A stretch of DNA of 64,000 bases from Paguma larvata (Eukaryota; Chordata; Mammalia; Carnivora; Viverridae), in contig CM057836.1 of NCBI GenBank assembly GCA_030068075.1, forward strand, positions 69,415,788-69,479,787, written 5' to 3'. The first letter of the stretch is position 1. Every line of letters starts with the position of its first letter. A model generated the notes under the pieces. It saw nothing but the letters and a program-made list of their open reading frames with translations. It was not told where the DNA came from and made no database searches. A program made the position numbers and the translations under genes. Shown here one piece after another: positions 34,317 to 45,515 of this stretch.

Positions 34317-37300
34317 AAGGCTTTGTGGTCTGTATAGACTGTGTCATAACTACTCAGCTCTGCCACTGTATTATACACGCAGCCATAGACAACAGGTAAA
34401 TGGATAAGTGACCCTCTGTTTTAATAAAACCTTATTTATAAAAATAGGTGTCAAATCAGATTTGTACTTATTTTTCTGATCCCTAGCCTACAACATATCA
34501 TGATAACTTGGCAAAGTAAGCCTTTCGTTATACCTAGCACTTATCTTTGGTTATTTTCCTATTTATCTTTCCTTTATGTTTGGTATAATTGATCTCTCAA
34601 AGACTGATAGGACCCACAACAAGTACATTTCTCAAGTTTTCTTTCACTATTAAACGATTGAAATTTTCCTTATTGATTTAAGTCTCTCTAATAAAGAAAT
34701 TTCTTAATATATGCAATACAGAGTTTTAATTCTCCTTTTGTGCTTTTGACTTCCTGCATTGTTTTCTTAATCCCGAAAACTTCATCTTAATATAAGATTT
34801 TGTGTATAAATTTCTAAACTGAATTCTTTTCTAAATTTCATTAAGAACACATAGCATATACAACATAAAAGTGTCTTTGGTTTCTTGTAGATCATGTTCT
34901 CCAGAATGCTTATCCTATACGACTTCCTTCATTTTTTATTATAAAATCTTTTAAATTTCCATGTTGTTGCTATTTTCCTTTTTCTCCTTATTCCGTGTGA
35001 AGAACAAAAATGTATGTATGCAGTGTCTATTCGAAATTTCAAGGTGAATGTATTTTGTCTCATTTTTATAGCTAGTCCTACCTGAGTATATCATTTACCC
35101 CTCTTCAGATCCTAAATTCAAGGACAAGTTCACATGCACAGGATATTATCACAATGGTGTTGTACAGAAACATTTACCTAGGGGAGCTTTGCTGAGATAT
35201 GATGAGATGTTCACTTGTTTCCATTTCCTGCTTCTCAGAGTATCATAAGAGAAATTTATTTCTGGATAGTTTGAAATAGTCTGAATTTCTTACTTTTCAA
35301 AAGTAGCTTATAAACCCTGTAAGTTTTACAAAACAGTTCCCCATATACTCTTTATGAATCAACCACAAAATCCCAGCAGGCAATATAGTCAGATGCCACT
35401 TGTAGAAGTTGATGGCTCCAGAATAGATATAAAAAGAAAGATCTTGAGGAGACAGAGATGGGCCTGGCAGGTGAGCTCTGGTTGTGTCAGAAGGCAGCTT
35501 GTGTGAAATCCTGGATTATTGCTAGATTTTCTTTTCATCCTCACAATCTCCAAGGCTCCGATGCAGTTATTAACCATATTTATGTGTACAAACCATCTAT
35601 TATGTTCCTTCATTGTGACAGTGTTTCTATTTTATAAGCGTGAGTCTCCTAGAGAGCCTTTCCAATTTAGTTTATCTGCAATGTAATTAGGGGGTCGTTT
35701 CTAAATGAACAATGTACATATAGTAATACTCAAGAAATGTTAACTGCTTGCTGTTAGCATATGATTTTTGACATTCTTAGTTGACAACACTATTTGAATT
35801 TTCCAATTATGTTTTGAATGTTTTGGTTCTTTCCATGGCACATCTCCTAACTTAGATGTGTGAGTCCCAAATTTATACATATGAAGTAGATTAATTTCAG
35901 CTTCCTGGTCTTCCCCTTTAGAATGCATGATTTAGTAGAAATCACATGGAACCTAGAAACCAGTACTTACAGCAAGTCTTCAAAATGATCCTGAGATGGG
36001 AAGGCAGGGAAAAACTATCTAATTTCATAGTATTTTGAAGATTTTGACTGTTTCAGATCACATAGAAAAACATCTGCTTTATTGAATATAGTTTCCAGGT
36101 TGCTTCCAGATCTTGGGTTGTCATGTAGAACAGATTGAGTATAGACTGGTATGAGAACCTCCTACCTTGCAGCCAAAAAGTGAGTTCTGCCAGTCATTTT
36201 AGCAGCAGGCTGGGCTGTCAAAAGTTTAGAAGTGGTAATTATTATCCCCTGGTCTGAAACGGCCTTTATCTGCAGCTAAGTAGCTTTTAGGAAGAGGTAG
36301 AATTGTCACCATTTCTTTGAAAATAACAAAAACGAAATGTTCCCTATTTGATTTTTAATGCTGAACTTCCCTGGATCCTTAGAATCAAAGAGCAGCAGGT
36401 GTATTTGCACTGGGTGGTACTTTCGTTCACAAAGTGTGGTTTGAAATACAAAGAAAGGGGAGATAATGATAAGCCATGATCCCTGAGCGAAATCTCATCC
36501 TTTGCCATATGCTGGTACAGTATTCTGCTCTAGTATATTAGGTCAAGTCCCTTTTTGTATTTATTAATATTTTCATTTCATAGCTAGTCAGGATACCAAC
36601 TTTTACATATTTGTTATTTCCTGTGTTAAATGACATTTTACTCATTTTTTTTTCTGTTAAACTACTTTATATGAGTTTCAGAGTTAATACTCTGGAAATT
36701 AGTATAATTCCTGGCTTAAGTAATACTCAATAAACATTGTCTAGATTCTAAACAGAGTATCTGTCTACTATTTTCCAGAATTTTAGAGCATCAGGACTAC
36801 TTTCTGGGGATTCTATTTATTAAATGGGCCTTGTAAGATAAATTTGTCTCAGAAGATGAGAACAAGTCTCATATTTTCAAGTCTCATCCCACAGAATCTT
36901 GTGTTTTGCTTTGGAAAAAAATGATTAACTTGGAATGGTTACCTAATTCTTAATTATACTACTTCACATAGTCACTGTAAGTTGATAAACTATTAATTTA
37001 GCAAATTGTCATAGCTCTCATCACATTAGTCTCATTCTACCTTGTATCACTGTTATTTGTAACTCCAGCTTTTTCTTCCCTACTAAATATTGCAGTCATG
37101 TATTGATATTTTTACATTTTCCCTGCATTTATGCAGTCTCTTGCATATGGTAGATGCTCAAGATCTATTAAATGATTTGACTGTGTTTATTTCTGTATTG
37201 ATTTTATTATTATAATTATAATTAGTATTTTAAAGATGTTTACAGAAACTTCCGTTATCATCATTATAAATTCTCTCTAAAAGGAAGATTGACTAATATT

Positions 37301-39552
37301 TTGATTAAACAGAATTCGTTTCATAGTGGGAGCAAAGCCTACCATATCTAATTACAAATATCTAAAGAACTAAGTCTTGTAACTAGATTTCCGATTAAAG
37401 TCAAAAGACACCTGACATACATGACACTATTTATGAGAAGAAGCGAGGTCAGATTGTTTCAGTTTATTGGTAAATAAAATTCTAATTGATGAAATAATCA
37501 AGAATTAGAAGTTAGTAATATATTTTTTAATTCTGTTTCACAGTTTACATCTCACATGGCATATCTATTCAGTATGCCATTGTTTATGTGAAAATAACAC
37601 TATAGATAAAGTTTATTATCTATTTATATTGGGTTATAAAACAGATCAATATATCATCATCCATAAACATTTATTAGCAGCTTGACTTACACACAACAAT
37701 GCACAATACATTGATACAAGGAGGTATCCATCTATCAGCAAGGGTCCTGTAGCAATGACCAAGAAAAGAGTGATCTCAAAATAGCATGTGAATGTCAAGG
37801 CTGGCTTTGTTTAGCTTGGTAGATCTCATTTTGGGCTTTTTCTTAGTGCCTTTCAGACCTTCCCTAGGTAAGCCAGCTTGCTATCATTGCTCTCTGTATG
37901 CACAGTGGTTCTGCCCTGTTTGTAATTGTGCAGTGGCAGATACTTAATAAAGCATCCTTCCTGCTGCCTTTGAGCCTATCAGCCAGCAGTTGTTTAGGTA
38001 TTCTGTTATCATCCATCGCCCCATCTATCCTAGCCAGAAGAGTTATGCTTCAATAAGTATTGCTTCAAAGTGGATAGACTGGCTGTCCTCTAGGATCTCA
38101 TTGTTGGTGATCCTGCCTCACCATTTAATTAAATAGAACTTCCCAACGAAGCTTCTCTGGAAGCCATTTGTAGTGTCCTGAGTCACATGAGCTCTTGCCA
38201 TTCTGTACACTGTGACACATCTATAGATGTGTCTTTCAGAGTTCAGTTTCATTCAGAGTTCAGTGTGAACTGAGTTAGCCACTTCTCTTCCAGCCGAAGG
38301 CACCAATCTATCTGACTCCTTTGCTTGAATAATTCCTATACGTTTATTAAATAATAGTTGGTGTCAGACACAGGCTATATGTTTGGGATATTCATTAAAT
38401 ATAATTAAACTCTGTGCCCCAAGGACTACATCATCTTGTAATTAGGGTAAAATGTATTAAATGCTATAATAGAGGTTTGTGAAATACATTTTGAAAGTGC
38501 AGAGGAAGAAGGAACTCTGACTAACATGGAGTAGGAGGAATGAAGCCAAGATGAAACCAGCATTTACAAGTCAGACATTGTAAACTGGGTTGGCAAAAGG
38601 CCCACTCATACCAAATGTGTAAAGGCAACTCTAAGAAAGGATATATGTACCCAGTGAGAGTCCAGTATAGAAGATCAATAAAAAAGCATGTGTTAGCTCT
38701 CCAAGACCATAATTTATCTCAATCTATCCATAACCAAAGACCCCAATCCCATAAATTTACCTATGAATAAAAATGTCCAAAGAGCGTAAGTGATTTCCCT
38801 AGTGTACACAACTAGTTAGTAACATCTTTAGGTCTAGAATACAGATTTCCTGACTGAAGTGTGGTTATAAAAAAAGAAGGGGATATCCTAGAGTGAGAAT
38901 GATTTGAAGTGTAATAAGCCTCTCTGTCAGCCTCTCTAGAGGCCTTTTTAATACCTAATACATAGGAATTGGGATTTGGAAATATGTGATTTCTCACATA
39001 CCAACACTGGGAGCTCTAAGCTCTGGCTAGGTCTTCTAGATTATAGTGAGTTGAGAAAAGTGATGACAGTAATTCCTTTTTAGTCATAAAGACCATTATA
39101 CATATCAGATAAAAGCCAATCTCAAAATTAGAATAATGCTTACAAGTGTTTTATACAAACCAATAAGTTGTTAAAAATACTATGTCACTGGAGAATAGTT
39201 TTAGTCTTAACTTATTTAACTTTTCTGTGATCTCTGACACTGTTAAGTACACATCTTCCATTTTCAAAATTGTTATTTATACTTACATTTTGGATCCTAT
39301 TTTACTATGTCCTGGTTTCTCTTGCTTTGTTTTTGCCTTTTCTCCACACTCTCTTCTTTTTCCTTAAATCTTGTTGTTCATCAGGTTTACATCCTTAGCT
39401 CTCCTTCCCTTTTTTTTTTTTTCTCCCTACTCTTGGGTTGGGGAAGATCATACCTAAAAGCATAGTTTCTCAATGAGTTATTTTTAATTAGACCACTTGA
39501 CTAAACCTAGAAAGTATTCAACTGCTTTTTCTGCTTGAACGCCCAGATGGAT
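34317..39552. other. Long single-copy interval, no gene seen
   Basis: More than 5 kb without a confident mobile element, which is unusual in this repeat-rich window. Short MIR-like endings ('AGTAATACTCAATAAACATT' near 36719; 'ATATGGTAGATGCTCAAGAT' near 37145) hint at small relics. A short direct repeat CAGAGTTCAGT occurs twice near 38237-38262. No exon is supported. Confidence 0.5.
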
Positions 39553-39566
39553 CTTAATCCAAACAT

Positions 39567-39679
39567 TTTTTTAAACTTCCAGTGTAGTTAACATACCAGT
39601 GTTAAATTAGTTTTAGGTGTATAATATACCGATTGAACAGTTCTATCTATTACTCACTGCTCATCAAGATAGGTGTACA
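39567..39679 (-). mobile_element. Carnivore L1 3'-end fragment, 113 bp
   Basis: Reverse complement of the L1 3'UTR ('TAGTTAACATACCAGTGTTA', 'TTAGTTTTAGGTGTATAATA', 'ACTCACTGCTCATCAAGATA'). A perfect 14-bp target-site duplication CTTAATCCAAACAT at 39553-39566 and 39680-39693 shows that it is an independent, severely 5'-truncated insertion. Confidence 0.92.
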
Positions 39680-39739
39680 CTTAATCCAAACATATTTAAA
39701 GCCTGACATTATTTTCTTCCTCAGACCTTTTCCTCCTCC

Positions 39740-40500
39740 TTTGTTCCCTGTCTTTGGAAATAGCAACCCCAGTTGACTCCACGGTCCACATGTGAAACCT
39801 GAGAGTCATCTTGAACACCTCCCATTTCCTCACCCCTAGTGACTACATGCTCTAAATTCTACCTTTGCTTGTTTTCCCTACTTTCTATACCTTTATGACT
39901 TTTTTTATTCATGGTTTTAGTGTCTCGCCTGGATAATTGTAGCAGTTGTATAACTTGTTTTCTCTGGGCCTACTCCTCGCTTCTCCACTCCGCCCCAACT
40001 CAGGATCTGTTGAGACTTTTCTAATACATAAATGTGATTACAATTCTTCAGTATCCTCTGGTTGCTGTAAGCTTCAAATTCAAATACCTAAATGTGTCAC
40101 AGGACCTTCAGAGTTTACCTCTGCAGTAATCTCCTTGCACCATCTCATATGCATCCTCATCCCATGTATAAGCTGCTTTAAGATCTGCAAACATATCGAA
40201 CTACCTCTGGCCACCACCCCTTTCACTTGGTGTCTCTTCCCAGCTGTTTCTCTTTACTCTCGAGATGTCATTCACCTCCTTCCTCAGCTAGTAAGTTCCA
40301 CTTATCCTTCAAATCCTGGCTTAAGCAGCATCTTCTTGGTGAAACCTTCTTGATTTAGAGCTCTGTCCCTCTTCCCCAGCGACATCTAGTGCTTAGCTCT
40401 CTACGTATAATTCATTATCAAACTGTAAGCTCCCCGAGGTCAGGAATTGTTCTTACTTGATTTTGTATGCTCAACTCAGGATAGAACCTAGAATATAGAC
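39740..40500 (+). repeat. L2 (LINE2) relic, 3' half
   Basis: Plus-strand L2. Phrases in order: 'CTCGCCTGGATAATTGTAGC', 'CTGGTTGCTG', 'CTTCAAATTCAAATACCTAA', 'CCTCTGGCCACCACCC', 'AAGTTCCACTTATCCTTCAA', 'TTCTTGGTGAAACCTTCTTG', 'AACTGTAAGCTCCCCGAGGT', 'CAGGAATTGTTCTTACTTGA' and 'ATAGAACCTAGAATATAG'. The 135-codon open frame at 39946-40353 covers the former L2 ORF2 C-terminal region but is not in a conserved frame. Confidence 0.75.
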
Positions 40501-40799
40501 GCATGAAGATCTAATTTACAAGAGCATGGTGAAAGAAGCAGAAAAAGAATTGTAAAAATGGATCTTTTTAAAGATGCCTCTCAGACAATCAGGTAGAAAT
40601 GCAAATGTCAGATTGACAGTAAGTGGAAAAAGTTGGCAGGCTAATACAGGTTGGAACCATTGTTGATTATAGAGAGGGGATGTGTGAAGAGAGGTGATGC
40701 AGAAATCTAGCTCTACAGATACATTGTGACTCTTCATAATTAGTCCCTTGATGGATAAAAAAATATTTAAATGAGGAGGAATTTCTGTTTATAGCTGCT

Positions 40800-41110
40800 C
40801 AATAACATTTTTAGTGTCTTCTGTATACAGGCCCTGTGCTCTTCCCCAGAACACAAAGATGAGTAAGAAGGATGCTTACCAGCTAGAAGAAAGCAAGACA
40901 CTTGTACACTGCAGAGCAAAGGCAGTTGGATGGATATTAGGATAGTGGTATATCAAAAGTGATATAGAAACAGAACAATGAGGCAATGCTGGTTTTCAGG
41001 GGAAGGAAGATGATTGGAAAAGTATTGCTAAGGAAAACCTCATAGAGGAGAGGACATCTCCCATGACTATTGTAATATAATAAGAGATTTACCATTTAAA
41101 GAAGGAAAAA
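40800..41110 (+). repeat. Ancient mammalian repeat, family unassigned (part 1)
   Basis: The text follows an old repeat pattern of the kind 'gccaggccctgtgctaggcactgggaacacaaagatgaataag ... ctctcatagaggag'. Here it reads 'ACAGGCCCTGTGCTCTTCCC', 'AGAACACAAAGATGAGTAAG' and 'AAACCTCATAGAGGAGAGGA'. It is probably one element with the next entry. Confidence 0.5.
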
Positions 41111-41189
41111 GACCACAAGAGGGAAGCCACGAAAGCATATAGCTGTAGGGTGTGTATAGAAAATACCTACTTCAGTAATATTAGAGCAT

Positions 41190-41450
41190 AACTTCTTATA
41201 ATGGGAAAGGCTACAGCTTCCTTTTCACAGCTTCTAGAAGGTTAGCTGGGGCCACGTACTGGACAATTGGTGTATGCCATGATGTGAAGTTTGAACTTAA
41301 CATATAATAATCAGGTAACCATGGGAGGGTTTTATTGAGGCAAGTGGCAAAGTCATATTTGCAACTTAGAATGGACTACTCTGAGTAGAGAGAAATGGAT
41401 GTACTAGAGATGGGGAAGAAGCAGAATACTACAGGGAAAGAGAGACCCAT
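41190..41450 (+). repeat. Ancient mammalian repeat, family unassigned (part 2)
   Basis: The continuation carries 'AACCATGGGAGGGTTTTATT', 'GAGGCAAGTGGCAAAGTCAT' and 'TAGAATGGACTACTCTGAGT', equivalent to the old repeat phrases 'gaagggttttaagcaggggagtgacatgatc' and 'agatcactctggctgc'. It is the same family as 24290-24440. Confidence 0.5.
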
Positions 41451-41777
41451 TAAAAGATGTGAGATTGAATACGAATAAAATGAGTGGAAAGGCCACATCC
41501 CCAAAACATTTAGGAAGTAAAACCAGCAAAAATCAGCAACTGGCATTTCTAATTTGTATTCATTTAAACATCACATTTGGCTACCAGATTTCCTTTTTGC
41601 TTGGGGAAATTTTAACTTTGTAAAATTAAACAGCAAAATGATGCTAACATTCACTAGTAATCATGAGTACTGTTCTGCTCTTGAATAAAATTTAGGACCC
41701 AAGAAAAATACACCGTGTGAATCATTCACAGTCACATTGCAGTCATACAACGAGTTCATTCAGAACTGATGGTCCTT

Positions 41778-42011
41778 GGGGAGCCGTGTGGCTCAGTTAA
41801 GTGTCCAGCTTCAGCTCAGGTCACGATCTCACAGCTTGTGAGTTCAAGCCCCGCATCAGTCTCTGTGCTGACAGCTCAGAGCCTGGAGCCCACTTTGGAT
41901 TCTGTATCTCCTTCTCTCCCTGCTCCTCCCCTGCTCGTGTTCTAACTCTCGCTCTCTCTCTCTTTCTCTCTCTCAAAAATAAATAAACATTAAAAGTAAT
42001 TTAAAAAAATA
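41778..42011 (+). mobile_element. CAN SINE (felid SINEC)
   Basis: Full-length plus-strand copy: a GGGGAGCCGTGTGGCTCAGT head, 'TCAGGTCACGATCTCACAGC', a CT tract at 41945-41975, and a CAAAAATAAATAAACATTAA tail. The head lacks a few bases (CAGTTAAGTG in place of CAGTTGGTTAAGCG). I could not define a clean target duplication. Confidence 0.93.
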
Positions 42012-42103
42012 AAAATGTTCTGGAGTAGTACCTAGCAACTAGGTTTTTCTTAAAGCCTTACAGATGATATAATGAACAGCCAGGATTGAAAATTACTGCT
42101 TTA

Positions 42104-43676
42104 TTTTTTTTTTATTTTATAATAGTTTATTTTCAAATTGGTTTACATATAACACCCAGTGTTCATCCCAACATGTGCCCTTTTTAATGCCCATCACCCC
42201 CTCTCCCCCCTCCCTTATCCCCCTTACCCTCAGTTTTTTCTTAGTCTTTGAGAGTCTCTTATGTTTTATCTCCCTCCCTCTCTGTGTCTTTTTTTCCTTT
42301 CCCCTCTTCCCCTCCCCCTGGTTTTTGCTTAGTCTCACAAAGTCCACCTATTCGTGGAAACATATGGTATCTGTCTTTTTCTGACTGACTTATTTCACTT
42401 AACATAATACCCTCCAGTTCCATCCATGTTGCTACACATGGCCAGATTTCATTTTTTCTCATTGCCACGTAGTAGTCCATTGTATATAAGTACCATAACT
42501 TCTGTATCCATTCATCAGTTGATGGGCACTTGGTCTCTTTCCATGATTTGGCTATTGTCGAAAGTGCTGCTATGAACATTGGGGTACACGTGCTCCTATG
42601 CATCAGCATTCCTGTGTCTCTTGGGTAGATTCCTAGCAGGGCTATTGCTGGGTCATAGGGTAGCTCTATTTTCATTTTTTTGAGGAACCTCCACACCGTT
42701 TTCCAGAGTGGTTGCACCAGTTTGCATTCCCACCAATAGTGCAGGAGGGTGCCTGTTTCTCCACATCCTCGCCAGCATCTATAGTTTCCTGATTTGTTCA
42801 TTTTAGCCACTCTGACTGGTGTGAGGTGGTATCGCAGTGTGGTTTTGATTTGTATTTCCCTGATGATGAGTGACATTGAACATCGTTTCAAGTGTCTATT
42901 TGCCATCTGAATGTCCTCTTTGGAGAAGTGTCTATTCATATCTTCCGCCCATTTCTTCACTGGGTTGTTTGTTTTTCGGGTTTGGAGTTTGGTAAGTTCT
43001 TTATAAATTTTAGATATTAGTCCTTTATCCGATATGTCATTTGCGATGATCTTTTCCCATTCCGTTGGTTGCCTATTCGTTTTGTTGGTTGTTTCTTTTG
43101 CTGTGCAGAAGCTTTTTATCTTGATGAGGTCCCAATAGTTCATCTTTGCTTTTAATTCTCTTGCCTTTGGAGACGTGTCGAGTAAGAAATTGGTGCGTCT
43201 TAGGTCAAAGAGGCTTTTCCCTGCTTTTTCCTCTAGGATTTTGACGGTTTCCTGTCTCACATTCAGATCTTTTATCCGTTTAGAATTTATTTTTGTGAGT
43301 GGTGTAAGAAAGTGGTCTAGTTTCATTCTTTTGCATGTTGCTGTCCAATTCTCCCAGCACCATTTGTTAAAGAGGCTGTCTTTTTTCCATTGGATACATT
43401 TTCCCGCTTTGTCAAAGATTAGTTGGCCATATACTTGCGGGTCCATTTCTGAGTTTTCTATTCTATTCCATTGGTCTATGTGTCTGTTTTTGTGCCAATA
43501 CCATACAGTCTTGATGACCACCGCTTTGTAGTAGAGGTTAAAGTCTGGGATTGTGATGCCTCCCGCCTTGGTTTTATTCTTCAGTATTATTTTGGCTATT
43601 CGAGGTCTTTTGTGGTTCCATACAAATTTTAGGATTGTTTGCTCTAGCTTTGAGAAGAATGCTGGTGCAATTTTGA
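42104..43676 (-). mobile_element. Young carnivore L1, 5'-truncated
   Basis: A 1.57-kb minus-strand L1 bounded by a perfect 16-bp target-site duplication GAAAATTACTGCTTTA (42088-42103 and 43696-43711). It contains the ORF2 C-terminal third, the 3'UTR and an A-tail (T-run at 42104-42116). Its unbroken reading frame and close match to the copy at 16.6-18.2 kb show it is young. Nineteen extra A-rich bases (43677-43695) lie between the truncated L1 5' end and the target duplication. Confidence 0.96.
42259..43675 (-). pseudogene. L1 ORF2 C-terminal fragment, frame open
   Basis: About 470 codons of ORF2p are open from the truncation point at 43675 to the TAA stop at 42259, covering the region after the RT palm. 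Visible features: [11 protein letters not shown] at the start, the [20 protein letters not shown] segment, and the cysteine-rich C-terminal motif ([20 protein letters not shown]) with the conserved Cys/His spacing. It has no endonuclease or RT catalytic core, so it cannot act alone. With no L1 promoter it is presumably not expressed as a protein. No ATG opens the frame at its natural position. Confidence 0.9.
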
Positions 43677-43695
43677 AAAAAAAAAAAAAGAAAAA
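43677..43695. other. Non-L1 A-rich filler at L1 5' junction
   Basis: Nineteen bases consisting of A with one G. L1 identity stops at 43676 when compared with the other copy (position about 18153), and the target duplication begins at 43696. Confidence 0.8.
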
Positions 43696-43711
43696 GAAAA
43701 TTACTGCTTTA

Positions 43712-44079
43712 AATGAACAAACTTATTCCTGCCAGGGCTCAGATATAGAAGATTATGTTTTCTTTATTGTGATGTTTCTGAATGATGTTGGATTTATATT
43801 GTATAACTTGACATCTCAGGTCCATCAATTTATTTGACGAACTTGTGTATCATTTACTTTATGCTTAGCACAGGGATGAATTCCCTGGGGAGGGAAAGAT
43901 AAAGAATATGAATCAGTTATAGTCTCTTCCATCCAAGAGCTTCAATTAATAGGGGGCATTGGTATGGATACAAATAAGTAGGATAAGAAGGGAGACAGGT
44001 AGATGCTAAAAGAAGCATGAAGCTCCAGGGAGGGAAATAGGGGTTCAAAGGAATAAGTACTATTGATGTAAGTGGATAA
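43712..44079. other. Single-copy DNA with an old repeat fragment
   Basis: Around 43845-44035 the phrases 'TTTACTTTATGCTTAGCACA', 'CCATCCAAGAGCTTCAATTA' and 'GGATACAAATAAGTAGGATA' suggest the same old repeat family as at 40800. No gene is seen. Confidence 0.4.
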
Positions 44080-44700
44080 TTTTTTTCTTTAGCCAAAGGA
44101 AGTGCCCCCTTCCTTCAGAGACTTTATTATCCCCCATGGATGGCCTTTACCAAAACTGTAGCTATCCAGGGAAGCTAGAATTCCTATTATTTTGTGTGAA
44201 AAGTCTATTACTATCATGCATTAGTTAACATGGTTATTGCTCTGCTCTTGATTAAGCTCCCTCAAGCAGGATGCTAAGCAAACCATGTTAACAATGAATC
44301 CAGCTGTAAGAAAACTTATGTTATTTTTAGGTATCTTGACTGAAAATTGCTTTGTCCCATTGCTGGGCAATGCTTTTATTACTGTTTTTACTGCTGGTAA
44401 ATTAGATTGCGTGTTGTAGAAATTATGCATAACTGCACAGTTTTTAATATTTGCTACTGTAATCATTTCTGTAATTATGATATGGAAGCTAGTGCTGCAA
44501 GCTGTTCCTGTGGATGGCTATTTCACTGAGTTCTAATGATGGTATCTACTGAAAATTCTATCGTGCAAAGGCCCTGCTAGCAAGTGCCTTCCTGGTGATG
44601 TGAGGCGGATAAGCTTTATCAGTTGCTGTTAATGAGCTTGATTTATGATGTTGGTGGTTTAATCTGACAACTTATTTTAGGTTTTAGACATTTATATTCA
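44080..44700. promoter_or_regulatory. Candidate conserved non-coding element
   Basis: About 600 bp free of recognisable repeats, microsatellites and homopolymer runs. It is rich in homeodomain- and POU-like words: TTAGTTAACATGG at 44223, CATGTTAACAATGAAT near 44286, GTAATTATGATATGG near 44471, GTTAATGAGCTTGATTTATG near 44629. It looks like the AT-rich, balanced-composition sequence typical of developmental enhancers. Conservation cannot be tested here, so this is a pattern-based guess; no exon is supported. Confidence 0.3.
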
Positions 44701-45364
44701 GTCTTTGGTATTTCTTCCCCCATCCCTTGGGGGAAAGAAAGAAACTTGTTAGAATCTAAAACAAATAGGGTAATATTATTCACATACCACATTTTCTTGT
44801 AAAAACTCTCTCCTAGGTGCAATGTCAAGTTGTGTAATACATACTGAGAACAAGACACATGAAACTGTTAATTGAAAAAGACAAATTATTAATCATGGAA
44901 TGGTTTTTATGTTTGCTCTGGGAGTTGTCTAAAATACCACAGTTAATGGGTCCATTGCCAGTTTTCACAAAGTGATGCCTCAGTAGCTGTTGTTTGCCCT
45001 GGTTGAGCTTGTGGCTCATCATTAGTTTTTTCTGCCTGATTCATACTGTTGCCATAAAATGTATAGGTATACCAAGTGTACATCCCAAGGGAAACAAAAC
45101 CAAGAACGTGAACTTACTCGTAAACAAGGAGAGCAGTGGCCCATAGTTGTGTGATTTGTGGGGTCTGCAAAAGCTTTTGCTCTCCCCCAAACCCATCGTC
45201 TCAACACCAGCCCACTACCATGTAGTCTGGAGTTCTGCCGCACGAGCTTGGAAGCAATTTTACTCTCTTTATGCTCCTGCTAAAAAATTCTAGTAGCATG
45301 GGAGACTAACAGATGAAGTGTAATTTTTTTGCCCTCAGCAAATTGTGTCAACTTGACCAAAATG
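44701..45364. other. Single-copy DNA, no gene seen
   Basis: No repeat or domain is recognised. The minus-strand frame at 45022-45243 is unremarkable. Confidence 0.45.
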
Positions 45365-45515
45365 GAATGGACTGCCTCCAGCTGTAGTGAATTCTTCTAC
45401 ATTGAAGTGTCAAAGCAAGAGTCTAGAGGATGTTGGCAAGCATTCAGGAATTGAATTGGTATGAGACCACTAAATGGTATACATTTTTCTTCCAACTCTG
45501 AGTTTCTATCATTGC
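45365..45515 (+). repeat. L3/CR1-type LINE tail
   Basis: The order 'GGACTGCCTCCAGCTGTAGT', 'AAGTGTCAAAGCAAGAGTCT', 'GAGGATGTTGGCAAGCATTC', 'GGAATTGAATTGGTATGAGA' and 'TTCCAACTCTGAGTTTCTAT' matches the CR1/L3 tail, whose end is 'ccttccaactctgagattctatgattc'. It is a very old, plus-strand relic. Confidence 0.7.

Noticed and set aside
39946..40353. 135-codon plus-strand frame as a gene
   Set aside because: It overlies a decayed L2 and no conserved reverse-transcriptase motif is kept in frame.
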